Shown here: positions 15,837 to 23,855 of the stretch, in pieces
How the letters are laid out: each line of letters starts with the position of its first letter
Position numbering within the stretch: the stretch's first letter is position 1
Assembly: GCA_016793165.1 (NCBI GenBank)
Contig: JAEULA010000067.1
Location: forward strand, 1-37,843
Length of the DNA: 37,843 bases
Direction: 5' to 3'
From: Alphaproteobacteria bacterium
GTDB taxonomy: Bacteria; Pseudomonadota; Alphaproteobacteria; CACIAM-22H2
Position numbers and translations under genes: made by a program
The notes under the pieces: generated by a model
Told to the model about the DNA's origin: nothing
Seen by the model: only the letters and a program-made list of their open reading frames with translations
Databases searched by the model: none

Positions 15837-16790
15837 ATGTCCCTGGCTCGCTACGTCGCCACGCGCATCGCGGCCCTGCTGCTGACGGTGCTGGTCGGCT
15901 CGGTCGCCGTCTTCCTGGTCATGAAGGCGGCGCCGGGCGACCCGGCCGTGGCGGCGCTGGGCGAGAACGCGCGGCCGGAGCTCGTCGCCGCGTTCCGCGC
16001 CAAGCACAATCTCGACGTCCCCTGGGCCGTGCAGTACGGGCGCTGGCTCGCCGCCGCGGCGCGCGGCGATTTCGGCCTGTCGCTCACGGTCGCCGCCGAC
16101 CGCCCGATCGCCTCGCTGATCGCCGCGCGGCTGCCGAACACGATCTTCGTCGGCGCGCTCGCGCTGGTGCTCGCGGTCGCGCTGTCCCTCTTCGCGGGCA
16201 CGATCGCCGCCCTTCATCGCGGCCGCGCCGCCGACACCGTCGCCACCTCGCTCGCCGCCCTCGGCATCTCGATGCCGGACTTCTGGCTGAGCTACGTGCT
16301 GATCCTGGTCCTCGCGCTCGGCCTCGGCCTGTTCCCGGCCTACGGATTCACCGCGCCGTCGCAGTCCCTGGTCGGCGCGCTGCACTCGGGCTTCCTGCCG
16401 GCGCTCGCCGTCGCCGCACCGCTCGCCGCGGTGTTCTCGCGCACGCTGCGCACCGCGCTGCTCGAATCGAGCCATCGCGACTACGTGGTCGCGGCGCGCT
16501 CGTTCGGCTTCCATCCCGCCTTCGTCTTCGTCCACTGGATCTTCCGCAACGCGCTGATCCCCTACATCACGATCATCGGCCTGCAGATCCGCTACATCCT
16601 CGGCGGCGTGGTGGTGATCGAGCGGATCTTCGGGATCGCCGGTATCGGCTCGCTGATGGTCGACGGCGCCTTCGCGCGCGACTATCCGGTCGTCCAGGCC
16701 TGCGCCGTCGTGTTCCTGGTCCTGGTGCTGTCGGTGAACCTGCTGGTCGACGTCGCCTGCAGCCTGCTCGACCCGCGGCGCTCGCGATGA
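15837..16790 (+). CDS. ABC transporter permease, DppB-like
   Basis: A 317-residue inner-membrane permease with six spans. It opens with RYVATRIAALLLTVLVGSVAVFLVMKAAPGDP, the typical DppB/GsiC N-terminus in which the first helix is followed by the PGDP motif. A long periplasmic segment then leads to the remaining helices. The ATPase-contact loop contains HRDYVVAARSFG and a following proline. It lies 39 bases after the binding-protein gene and its stop overlaps the next permease by four bases. It is expected to form a heterodimer with the DppC-like protein. Confidence 0.93.
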   Translation: MSLARYVATRIAALLLTVLVGSVAVFLVMKAAPGDPAVAALGENARPELVAAFRAKHNLDVPWAVQYGRWLAAAARGDFGLSLTVAADRPIASLIAARLPNTIFVGALALVLAVALSLFAGTIAALHRGRAADTVATSLAALGISMPDFWLSYVLILVLALGLGLFPAYGFTAPSQSLVGALHSGFLPALAVAAPLAAVFSRTLRTALLESSHRDYVVAARSFGFHPAFVFVHWIFRNALIPYITIIGLQIRYILGGVVVIERIFGIAGIGSLMVDGAFARDYPVVQACAVVFLVLVLSVNLLVDVACSLLDPRRSR

Positions 16791-17629
16791 GGTCCTCGCT
16801 GCAGGCCCTGTGGCGCAATCGCACGGCGCGCGTCGGATCGGCGATCGTCGCGCTGTTCGTGCTCGCCATCTCGCTGGGCGGCGCGCTGATGCCGTACTCC
16901 GCCACCGACATGGACTTCGTCAACCTGCTGGCGCCGCCGAGCATCGCGCATCCGTTCGGGACGGATTCGTTCGGGCGCGACGTGCTCACGCGCGTCCTCC
17001 TCGGCGGCCGCGTGTCGCTGGCGATCTCGATCGCCGGCGTCGCGCTCGCCGCGGCGATCGGCATCCCGGCCGGCCTGATGGCGGCGTGGTACAGCGGCTG
17101 GACGGACCAGCTCGCGATGCGCCTCGCCGACCTGCTGTTCGCGTTCCCGAGCTTCGTGCTCGCGCTGTTCCTGATGGTGGTGCTGGGCTTCGGCGTCACC
17201 AACGTCGTCTTCGCGATCGCGCTGGTCTACGTGCCGATCTTCGCGCGGCTCGCGCGCAACCTCGCGCTCACCGTGCGCGAGGAGTCGTACGTCCAGGCGG
17301 CGCGCCTGATGGGCCAGTCGACGCCGCGGATCCTCGCGCGCGAGATCCTGCCGAACATCGCGGCCCCCATCATGGTGCAGGCGAGCATCTCGATCGCCTT
17401 CGGCGTGATCATCGAGGCGGGCCTGAGCTTCCTCGGCCTCGGCGTGCAGCCGCCCACACCCTCGCTCGGCGTGATCATGGCGGACGGCCGGGAGTACTTC
17501 AATCAAGGGCCCTGGGTGCTGACGCTCGCCGGCCTGTTCATCTCCTTCGGCCTGCTCGGCCTCAACCTGCTCGGCGACGGGCTGCGCGATCTCACCGATC
17601 CAAAGCTGCGCGAGAGGACGACGTCGTGA
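16787..17629 (+). CDS. ABC transporter permease, DppC-like
   Basis: A 280-residue inner-membrane permease with about six spans, partner of the DppB-like protein. Typical landmarks are HPFGTDSFGRDVLTRVLLGGRVSL, the conserved HxxGTDxxGRDxxSR-type segment of DppC proteins, and the coupling loop EESYVQAARLMGQSTPRILAR. The ATG overlaps the preceding stop by four bases (ATGA) and the TGA overlaps the GTG start of the first ATPase gene (GTGA), so the three genes are translationally coupled. The length is normal for the family. Confidence 0.93.
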   Translation: MRSSLQALWRNRTARVGSAIVALFVLAISLGGALMPYSATDMDFVNLLAPPSIAHPFGTDSFGRDVLTRVLLGGRVSLAISIAGVALAAAIGIPAGLMAAWYSGWTDQLAMRLADLLFAFPSFVLALFLMVVLGFGVTNVVFAIALVYVPIFARLARNLALTVREESYVQAARLMGQSTPRILAREILPNIAAPIMVQASISIAFGVIIEAGLSFLGLGVQPPTPSLGVIMADGREYFNQGPWVLTLAGLFISFGLLGLNLLGDGLRDLTDPKLRERTTS

Positions 17630-18609
17630 GCGGGGCCGCGCCGCCGCTGCTCGAGCTGCGCGACCTCGCCGTGCGCTTCCGCATGGGCGGCGCGGAGGTC
17701 GCGGCGGTGCGCCGCGTGGATCTCGAGATCCGACGCGGCGAGGTGCTCGGCATCATCGGCGAGTCGGGCTCGGGCAAGTCCGTCACCGGGCTCGCGCTGC
17801 TGCGCCTGCTGCCGGGCCACGCGATGGTCAGCGCCGAGCGCATGCGATTCGACGGCCGCGACCTGCAGGATCTCGACGACGAGTCGTTCCGGCGCCTTCG
17901 CGGCACCCATCTCGCGATGGTGTTCCAGGACCCGGTCGGCGCCTTCAATCCGGCGAAGTCGATCGGCTGGCATCTCGAGCACATCATGGCGCGCGCCGCG
18001 ACGCGCGCCGACCGGCCGGGGCACGATCTCGCGGCCGACGCCAAGCGCTGGCTCGCCGATGTCGGGATCCCGAATCCCGAGCGGATCCTGCCGCTCTATC
18101 CCCATCAGCTCAGCGGCGGGATGCTGCAGCGGGCCCTGATCGCGCTGTCGGTCGCGCTGCAGCCCGACCTGCTGATCGCCGACGAGCCGACGACCAATCT
18201 CGACAACATCGTCGAGCGCCAGATCATCGCCGTGCTGCGCCGCCTCAAGGCGCGGCTCGGCTCGGCGATCATCTTCATCACCCACGACATCTCTCTCGCC
18301 GCCGGTCTCTGCGATCGCATCGCGGTCATGTACGCGGGCGAGATCGTCGAGACCGCGCCGGCGGCGCGCCTGCTGGCCGGCCCCGCCCATCCCTACACGG
18401 CCGGCCTCATCGAGACCGCGCGGCAGCTCGACGCGCGCGCCGATCGGCTCCGCGAGATCCCCGGCGAGTTGCCGTCCGGCACGCTGCGCGGCGGCGGCTG
18501 CCTGTTCGCGCCGCGCTGCGGCTTCGCCACCGAGGCGTGCCGCTCGGCCCCGCCGCCCGCCGTCGCGCTGGCGCCCGATCACGTCGTCCGGTGCATCCGC
18601 CATGGCTGA
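17626..18609 (+). CDS. ABC transporter ATP-binding protein, DppD-like
   Basis: A 327-residue ATPase of the oligopeptide class. Walker A GESGSGKS lies at about residues 46-53, with Q-loop VFQDPVGAFNP, signature LSGGMLQR, Walker B LLIADEPTTNLD and H-loop ITHD. The C-terminal oligopeptide-type domain includes HPYTAGLI and the cysteine-containing GCLFAPRCGFATEAC, characteristic of OppD/DppD, which in several members binds an iron-sulfur cluster. The GTG at 17626 is preferred: GAGAGG lies eight bases upstream and the GTGA overlap matches the operon pattern. The frame is open far upstream, but only because of GC-rich composition. Confidence 0.92.
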   Translation: MSGAAPPLLELRDLAVRFRMGGAEVAAVRRVDLEIRRGEVLGIIGESGSGKSVTGLALLRLLPGHAMVSAERMRFDGRDLQDLDDESFRRLRGTHLAMVFQDPVGAFNPAKSIGWHLEHIMARAATRADRPGHDLAADAKRWLADVGIPNPERILPLYPHQLSGGMLQRALIALSVALQPDLLIADEPTTNLDNIVERQIIAVLRRLKARLGSAIIFITHDISLAAGLCDRIAVMYAGEIVETAPAARLLAGPAHPYTAGLIETARQLDARADRLREIPGELPSGTLRGGGCLFAPRCGFATEACRSAPPPAVALAPDHVVRCIRHG

Positions 18610-19630
18610 CGCCTCTGCGCTTGACGGGGCGACGCCGCTGGTCGAGGCCTCGGACCTCGTCGTCAGCTTCCGCCAGCACGACGGCGGCGGAACCTTCCGC
18701 GCCGTCGATGCCGTGAGCCTCGCGGTCGCGCCGGGCGAGGTCGTCGGCCTGGTCGGCGAATCGGGCTCGGGCAAGACGACCTTCGCGAAGGCGATCCTGC
18801 GGCTGTACCGGCCGGGCGGCGGCACGCTGCGCTTCGCGGGCCGGGACATCACCACGCTCGGCGAGGGCGCGCTGCGGCCGCTGCGCCGACACATGCAGAT
18901 GGTCTTCCAGGACCCGCTGTCCTCGTTCAATCCGCGCGTGCGGATCCGCGACGCGCTCGCCCTGCCCCTGCGCCTGCATGGTGGCGTGACGGCCGGCGAG
19001 CTCGATGCCAAGGTCGCCGCGCTGCTCGCGCGCGTCGGCCTCGGCCCGCAATTCGCGCCGCGCTATCCGCACGAGATGTCGGGCGGCCAGCTGCAGCGCG
19101 TCGCGATCGCGCGCGCGATCGCCGTCGGCCCGCGCCTGATCGTCGCCGACGAGGCGGTGAGCAAGCTCGACGTCTCCGTGCGCGCGCAGATCCTCAACCT
19201 GCTGCGCGACGTCCAGGCCGAGACCGGGGTGGCGATGCTGTTCATCACCCACGACCTGCGCGTCGCTCGCTATCTCTGCGACCGCATCGGCGTGATGTTC
19301 TTCGGCCGACTGGTCGAGCTGGGACCGACCGCCGAAGTCTTCGCGCGGCCGACGCATCCCTACACGCGCGCACTGCTCGCCACGCTCGACCACGAGGGCG
19401 GCGACGTCGCGGCGCTCGAGCCGCCGCCGCCCTTCGCCGCCGGCGGCTGCCGCTACCGCACGCGCTGCCCGATCGCGCGCGAGTCGTGCCGGACGCAGCG
19501 GCCCGAGCTGCAGGCCGTCGCCGGCGCGGGGCACGAAATCGCCGGAGCAGGGCTCGGAGTCACCGGGGCAGTGCACCGAGTTACCGGCGCAGGGCACGAG
19601 GTCGCCTGCCCGCACGCCGCCGCCGGCTGA
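18602..19630 (+). CDS. ABC transporter ATP-binding protein, DppF-like, with repeat-expanded C-terminus
   Basis: A 342-residue ATPase, second of the pair. Walker A GESGSGKT, Q-loop VFQDPLSSFNP, signature MSGGQLQR, Walker B LIVADEAVSKLD and ITHD are all present. The usual DppF tail with cysteines follows: GGCRYRTRCPIARESC and, at the end, VACPHA. Between these two parts a four-unit seven-residue repeat (AGAGHEI, AGAGLGV, TGAVHRV, TGAGHEV) replaces what is normally a single short segment, moving the last cysteine about 21 residues further along. The start overlaps the preceding gene by eight bases. Transport function should be retained, since the ATPase core is intact. Confidence 0.92.
   Translation: MADASALDGATPLVEASDLVVSFRQHDGGGTFRAVDAVSLAVAPGEVVGLVGESGSGKTTFAKAILRLYRPGGGTLRFAGRDITTLGEGALRPLRRHMQMVFQDPLSSFNPRVRIRDALALPLRLHGGVTAGELDAKVAALLARVGLGPQFAPRYPHEMSGGQLQRVAIARAIAVGPRLIVADEAVSKLDVSVRAQILNLLRDVQAETGVAMLFITHDLRVARYLCDRIGVMFFGRLVELGPTAEVFARPTHPYTRALLATLDHEGGDVAALEPPPPFAAGGCRYRTRCPIARESCRTQRPELQAVAGAGHEIAGAGLGVTGAVHRVTGAGHEVACPHAAAG
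19520..19603 (+). repeat. Four tandem 21-bp repeats inside the DppF-like gene
   Basis: Four in-frame units of 21 bases lie at 19520-19540, 19541-19561, 19562-19582 and 19583-19603. Each begins [GA]CCGG.GC and encodes seven residues of the form [AT]GAxxxV/I. Units differ at several bases, so the array is not freshly made. The unit length is a multiple of three, so changes in copy number would leave the reading frame open. Confidence 0.85.
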
Positions 19631-19664
19631 GAAGCCCTGAAGGAATCGCCGGTGGAGATCGCAT

Positions 19665-19693
19665 CCCCTCCTGCGGCTGCGCGACAGGAGGGG
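19665..19693. terminator. Hairpin 1 of convergent intergenic region
   Basis: CCCCTCCTG (19665-19673) pairs perfectly with CAGGAGGGG (19685-19693) across an 11-base loop. It lies 35 bases after the DppF-like stop, in the 230-base gap between convergent genes, where a bidirectional terminator is expected. There is no T-run on either side. Its arms match those of the second hairpin at 19778-19809 in inverted orientation, so it is also part of a repeat pair. Confidence 0.5.
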
Positions 19694-19777
19694 TGGCACT
19701 TACGAAGCGCGTGACGGGGAGGTCAAGCGCAGCTCTGCGAGCCGCTATCGACCACCCCGCCCTCGCTTCGGCCGGCT

Positions 19778-19809
19778 ATCCCTCCTGCCGCGCAGCGGCA
19801 GGAGGGGAT
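19778..19809. terminator. Hairpin 2 of convergent intergenic region
   Basis: A strong palindrome: left arm ATCCCTCCTGCCGC, loop GCA, right arm GCGGCAGGAGGGGAT, with a single extra G as the only irregularity. It lies 52 bases beyond the stop of the DgcA-like gene on the minus strand and could terminate that transcript, although no T-run follows. Read in reverse complement it closely matches the hairpin at 19665-19693, so the pair forms a larger inverted repeat. Confidence 0.5.
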
Positions 19810-19860
19810 GAGGACGTCGCGGCCGATTCGCTCATTGCCCCCGACGGATCGCTGCCGCGG

Positions 19861-21924
19861 TCAAAGCGCCCGGCACAGGCGCATCGAGTCGAGGATCGCC
19901 GCGTGCACGTTGCGGCTCGCCACCGCGTCGCCGACGCGGTGCAGCTCGTAGTGGCCGCCGGGATTGTGCGCGCGCGGCTGCGCCTGGAGCGCGAGCAGCG
20001 CGTCGATGTCGGTCACGCCGGCGTTCGACGAGCCGTCGCGCAGGGCCTGGTAGAGCGGATCGGCGGGCACGGTGCCGTGCTCGACGATCAGCTGGTCGGC
20101 GACGCGCTCGACGGCGGTGTCGCTGGCGAGGCAGCGGAACGTGACCCGAAGCCGGTTGCCGTTGCGCTCGACCTTCTCGAGCTGGTGGTCCTGCAGCATC
20201 GGCACGCCGAGCTCGTAGGCGCGCTTCTTCCAGATGATGCGCTCGGCGTAGGTCAGCTCCTGCGCCATCTGGTTGTCGATCGAGACGTAGGACACCTGGC
20301 GGCCTTGCCGCGCCGCCGCCTCCGCGGCCTGGGGTGCGGGATGCCGGCCGGTGCCGTCGTAGACGATCACCTCGGCGCCGAAGGGCACCGCGCCGGTGAT
20401 CGCGTCCCAGGCCGAGGTCACGTGCTCGGCGCCCTCGATCCATTCGAGATCGGGCGTGCCGCCGGTCGCCACGATCACCACATCGGGATTCTCGGCCAGC
20501 ACGTCGGTGGGCTCGGCGAACACGTTGAGGCGCACGGTCACGCCGAGCCGTTCGAGCTCGGCGCGGCGCCAGTCGACGATGCCGACGAGGTCACGGCGCC
20601 AGCTGGCGCGCGTCGCCATGGTGAGCTGGCCGCCGAGACGATCGGCCGCCTCCAGCAGCACGACGACGTGGCCGCGCAGCGCCGAGACGCGCGCCGCCTC
20701 GAGGCCGGCGGGACCGCCGCCGACCACGACGACCTTGCGCCCGGGCGTCCGCGCGCGCTCGATCGCGTGCGGCAGCGTCGTCTCGCGCCCGGTCGAGGGG
20801 TTGTGCAGGCAGTGCGGCCGGTACTGCGACTGGCAATGCGTGGCGCCGACGCACGGGCGGATCTCCGCCTCGCGGCCCGCGACGATCTTGGCGACGAGAT
20901 GCGGATCGGCGATCTGCGCGCGCGTCATCGCGACCATGTCGAGCATGCCCTCGGCGATCGCGTGGCGCGCCGTCGCCACGTCGGACACGCGCGCGGCGTG
21001 GAACACCGGCAGCTTCATCTCGCGCTTGAACGCGCCGACAGGCTTGAGCCACGGTGCGATCGGCGAGGCCATGCCGGGCATGTTGTCCACCGCGAGCGCG
21101 AGCTCGGTGTCCATGCGGCCGTAGATCGCGTTGAAGAAGTCGAGATGCCCGGTGCGCTCGAAGACCTTCGCGATCGCCACGCAGTCGTCGAAGCCGAGCC
21201 CGGTCGGGCCCTCGTCGACGACATAGCGCAGGCCGAGCAGGAACCGGTCGCCGACCCGGCGCCGCATCTCCTCGAAGACCATCAGGCCGAACCGGCAGCG
21301 GTTCTCGAGCGAGCCGCCGAAGCGGTCGGTGCGCCGGTTCGTGCGCGGCGACAGGAACTGGCCGATGAGGTGGCCGCCCGCGAGCGTCTCGATGCCGTCG
21401 AGCCCGCCTTCCTGGCAGCGCTTGGCCGCCGCGCCGTAGGCCTTCACGACGCGGGCGATGTCGTGCTCGTCCATCTCCTTGGGGAAGCTGCGATGCAGCG
21501 TCTCGCGGATCGGCGACGGCGCGATCGTCGGCAGCCAGTTCGTCGCATAGGGCTCGCCGCGCCGCCCGAGATGGGTGATCTGGCACATGATCGCGGCGCC
21601 GTGGCCGTGGATGCGCGCCGAGAACTGCTGCAACCACGGGATCACCGCGTCGACCCCGACATTGAGCTGCCGGAAGATGTTCGGGCTGTCCGGCGCGACG
21701 TTCGACGAGCCGCCGAACATGGTCAGGGCGAGGCCGCCCTTGGCCTTCTCCTCGTGATAGAGCTGGTAGCGCTCCGTCGGCATCCCGCCTTCCTCGAGGC
21801 CGCATGCATGGCTCGTGCTCATGATGCGGTTGCGCAGCGTCACGTGCCGGATCGCGAGCGGCTGCAGCAGCGGATCGGCGCGACGGGCCGCGGCGCGCGG
21901 GGTTTCGGAAACGGTCTCGGTCAT
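19861..21924 (-). CDS. NADH:flavin oxidoreductase of the 2,4-dienoyl-CoA reductase / trimethylamine dehydrogenase type (DgcA-like)
   Basis: A 687-residue two-part enzyme. Residues about 15-350 form an FMN-binding TIM barrel of the old yellow enzyme type (PLAIRHVTLRNRIMSTSHA, MCQITHLGRRG, GGSLENRCRFG). Residues about 390-680 hold FAD/NAD-like folds (VVVVGGGPAGLEAARV near residue 400). The linker carries iron-sulfur ligands C358, C364 and C372; the position of the second cysteine of the usual four (CxxC) is A361, and the spacing to the last cysteine is shorter than in trimethylamine dehydrogenase. The N-terminal HEEKAKGGLALTMFGGSSNVAPDSP-type segment recalls DgcA of dimethylglycine catabolism. 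ATG 21924 has GAGGG upstream. N-methylated amine oxidation is likely but unproven. Confidence 0.88.
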   Translation of the reverse strand: MTETVSETPRAAARRADPLLQPLAIRHVTLRNRIMSTSHACGLEEGGMPTERYQLYHEEKAKGGLALTMFGGSSNVAPDSPNIFRQLNVGVDAVIPWLQQFSARIHGHGAAIMCQITHLGRRGEPYATNWLPTIAPSPIRETLHRSFPKEMDEHDIARVVKAYGAAAKRCQEGGLDGIETLAGGHLIGQFLSPRTNRRTDRFGGSLENRCRFGLMVFEEMRRRVGDRFLLGLRYVVDEGPTGLGFDDCVAIAKVFERTGHLDFFNAIYGRMDTELALAVDNMPGMASPIAPWLKPVGAFKREMKLPVFHAARVSDVATARHAIAEGMLDMVAMTRAQIADPHLVAKIVAGREAEIRPCVGATHCQSQYRPHCLHNPSTGRETTLPHAIERARTPGRKVVVVGGGPAGLEAARVSALRGHVVVLLEAADRLGGQLTMATRASWRRDLVGIVDWRRAELERLGVTVRLNVFAEPTDVLAENPDVVIVATGGTPDLEWIEGAEHVTSAWDAITGAVPFGAEVIVYDGTGRHPAPQAAEAAARQGRQVSYVSIDNQMAQELTYAERIIWKKRAYELGVPMLQDHQLEKVERNGNRLRVTFRCLASDTAVERVADQLIVEHGTVPADPLYQALRDGSSNAGVTDIDALLALQAQPRAHNPGGHYELHRVGDAVASRNVHAAILDSMRLCRAL

Positions 21925-21957
21925 GGTCGGCCCTCGGAGGCTTCGGGATGGCGACCG

Positions 21958-21987
21958 ACTATGCCGCCGCCGATCGGAAACCGGCAA
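21958..21987 (-). promoter_or_regulatory. Putative sigma-70 promoter of the DgcA-like gene
   Basis: On the minus strand TTGCCG (21987-21982) and CATAGT (21963-21958) each match four of six consensus bases and are 18 bases apart. The start of transcription would fall about 27 bases before the ATG at 21924. The palindromic element at 22035-22158 lies upstream of it. Confidence 0.35.
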
Positions 21988-22034
21988 TGCGTGGCGCCGA
22001 TCGCGAGCGCAACGCGGCTTGGCTCCGGCTCGTG

Positions 22035-22158
22035 CTCTCCCCCTGGCACCGCTTCGCGGTGCCTGTCCCCCTCATGCGAGGGGGACGGTTACGCATGCGA
22101 TTCCCGAACCGTCCCCCTCGCATGAGGGGGACAGGCCGCGAAGCGGCCAGGGGGAGAG
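22035..22158. repeat. 124-bp nested palindromic element between divergent genes
   Basis: Arms at 22035-22090 (56 bases) and 22107-22158 (52 bases) are reverse complements, separated by 16 bases. Outside one inner hairpin they match essentially completely. Each arm itself contains two hairpins: GTCCCCCTC / GAGGGGGAC with a four-base loop, and a stem that is GGCACCGC / GCGGTGCC in the left arm but GGCCGC / GCGGCC in the right. The 316-base gap from 21925 to 22240 holds this element, the candidate promoter for the DgcA-like gene, and a ribosome binding site for the next gene; no coding sequence was seen. No transposase or target-site duplication was found, so it is best described as a REP/MITE-like intergenic repeat. 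Confidence 0.8.
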
Positions 22159-22240
22159 TCAGCGCATCACGGGAATCGCGCCGGCGGCCTTCGCCCGCCT
22201 ATGCTGCACGCCGTTTCGCGAGGGGCATCGGAGGGGGGAA

Positions 22241-23803
22241 ATGAGGGTCGACCTGTCGTCGCTGCAAGGACGGACGTTCGACGTCTGCGTGATCGGCGCC
22301 GGCGTGAACGGTGCCAGCGCCGCGCAGCACCTCGCGGCGGCCGGCTATTCGGTGCTGCTGGTCGAGAAGGGCGACTACGGCTCCGGCTCGTCGAGCCGCT
22401 CCAGCCGGCTCCTGCATTGCGGCCTGCGCTATCTCGCGCCGGGCGCGTCGATCTTCGAGTTCCTGCGCCACCCCTCGCGGCTGCAGACCGCACTGCGCAT
22501 GGCGCGCCTGGCGATGGAGGCGCGACGCCAGCTCGTGCAGACCGCGCCCGAGCGCGTGCGACCGCTGCAGTTCCACTTCCCGATCTGGGACGACTCGGTC
22601 TATCGGCCCTGGCAACTGCGCCTCGGCCTCGGCCTGCTCGCTCAGCTCGCGCCGGGCGACGTGCCGCTCGGCCATCGCATGCTCTCGCCCGCCGAGGCGC
22701 GCTCCATTCCGCTGGTCGGCGGGCTGCGCGACTGGGACCGGCTGCAGGCAATCGGCGCGTTCTGCGAGTACCAGTTCGAATGGCCCGAGCGGCTTTGCGT
22801 CGACGCGGTGCTCGATGCCGAGCGCCTGGGCGCCGTGGTGCGCAACTACACCTCGGCGACGAAGCTGACGCGGCGCGGCGAGCAGTGGGAGATCGAGCTC
22901 GGCGACGTCCTCGCGGGGGACCGTGCGACGGTGAGCGCCACGCTCGTCCTCAACATGGCCGGGATCTGGATCGACCGCGTGAACAACACCAGCGGCGGGA
23001 CGCGCGCACGCAAGATCCTGGGCACCAAGGGCATCCACATCATGGTGCAACTGCCGCCGGACTGCGCCGACAAGGGCGTGGTGACGTACAACCGGCGCAA
23101 GGAACCGCTGTACTGCATCCCCTGGCGCGGCATGCATTATTTCGGGCCGACTGAGACGGTCTACGAGGGCAACCCCGACGACATCCGCGCCGAGGACGAC
23201 GAGATCGAGGATCTTCTCGCGGAGGCGAACCATCTCCTGCCGAGCCTGAAGCTGCGGCGGGACGACATCCTCTTCACCTGGGCGGGCGTGCGGCCGCTCA
23301 GCTACGACCCGGCCCTGCCGATGGGCAAGCGCTCGCGCGACGTGCACGACCTCGCCGCCGACGGAATGCCCGGCGTGCTCGCGATGACGGCGGGGCCGGT
23401 GATGACGCATCGCTCCGCGGGGACGGAGATGACCGAGATCGTGCGCAAGCGCCTCGCGCCCTCGCGGCCGGCGCAGGCCGTCGACTACTCGGCACGACGC
23501 TTTCCCGACAACCAGAACTCGCCGCCGATCGTCGACGACTGGACGGAGGCCAAGTTCGCCGATCTGGTGCACGCGGCACGGCACGAGCACGCCACCAGCC
23601 TGGTCGACCTGATGTTCCGCCGCGTCGGCGCGGGCTGGACGAAGACGATGGGCCACGCGGCCGCGGATCGCGCCGCCGAGGCCGTCGCGACCGTCTACGG
23701 CTGGGACCAGGCGCGCACGCGACGCGAGGCGCAATCGTACCGCGAGCACCTGCTGGCCCTGCACCGGCTGCGCACCGACGCGGCGGATCCCTTGCGCCGA
23801 TGA
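22241..23803 (+). CDS. GlpD-like FAD-dependent dehydrogenase (glycerol-3-phosphate dehydrogenase family)
   Basis: A 520-residue flavoprotein. The N-terminal FAD motif is FDVCVIGAGVNGASAAQHLA (residues about 13-32), followed by VLLVEKGDYGSG and SSRSSRLLHCGLRYL, the diagnostic GlpD segment, here with HCG where GlpD usually has HGG. KGIHIMV and CIPWRGMHYFGPTET fit the substrate domain, and a C-terminal helical DAO_C-like domain occupies the last 120 residues (DLMFRRVGAGW). A strong GGAGGGGGG ribosome binding site precedes the ATG. The gene leads a cluster with E1 alpha/beta and a TRAP transporter. The context suggests a related hydroxy-compound rather than glycerol phosphate itself. Confidence 0.88.
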   Translation: MRVDLSSLQGRTFDVCVIGAGVNGASAAQHLAAAGYSVLLVEKGDYGSGSSSRSSRLLHCGLRYLAPGASIFEFLRHPSRLQTALRMARLAMEARRQLVQTAPERVRPLQFHFPIWDDSVYRPWQLRLGLGLLAQLAPGDVPLGHRMLSPAEARSIPLVGGLRDWDRLQAIGAFCEYQFEWPERLCVDAVLDAERLGAVVRNYTSATKLTRRGEQWEIELGDVLAGDRATVSATLVLNMAGIWIDRVNNTSGGTRARKILGTKGIHIMVQLPPDCADKGVVTYNRRKEPLYCIPWRGMHYFGPTETVYEGNPDDIRAEDDEIEDLLAEANHLLPSLKLRRDDILFTWAGVRPLSYDPALPMGKRSRDVHDLAADGMPGVLAMTAGPVMTHRSAGTEMTEIVRKRLAPSRPAQAVDYSARRFPDNQNSPPIVDDWTEAKFADLVHAARHEHATSLVDLMFRRVGAGWTKTMGHAAADRAAEAVATVYGWDQARTRREAQSYREHLLALHRLRTDAADPLRR

Positions 23804-23855
23804 TGGCCGCTCCGCCATTCTCCGCTCCGTCACCGCGAAAAGAGAGAGACGGGAC

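Noticed and set aside
14211..16535. A 774-codon minus-strand open frame opposite the Dpp-like binding protein and permease
   Set aside because: Low-complexity Arg/Glu/Asp composition, the mirror of real codons; the plus-strand genes are clearly real.
19694..19708. A sigma-54-like motif (TGGCAC, with GG and GC at the correct ten-base spacing)
   Set aside because: It points toward the 3' end of a convergent gene with no plus-strand gene following, and the -12 half is poor, so chance is the simpler explanation.
21948..22244. A short open frame spanning the palindromic element before the GlpD-like gene
   Set aside because: It consists mainly of the inverted repeat and ends at the start of the real gene; arginine-rich and unlike any protein I know.
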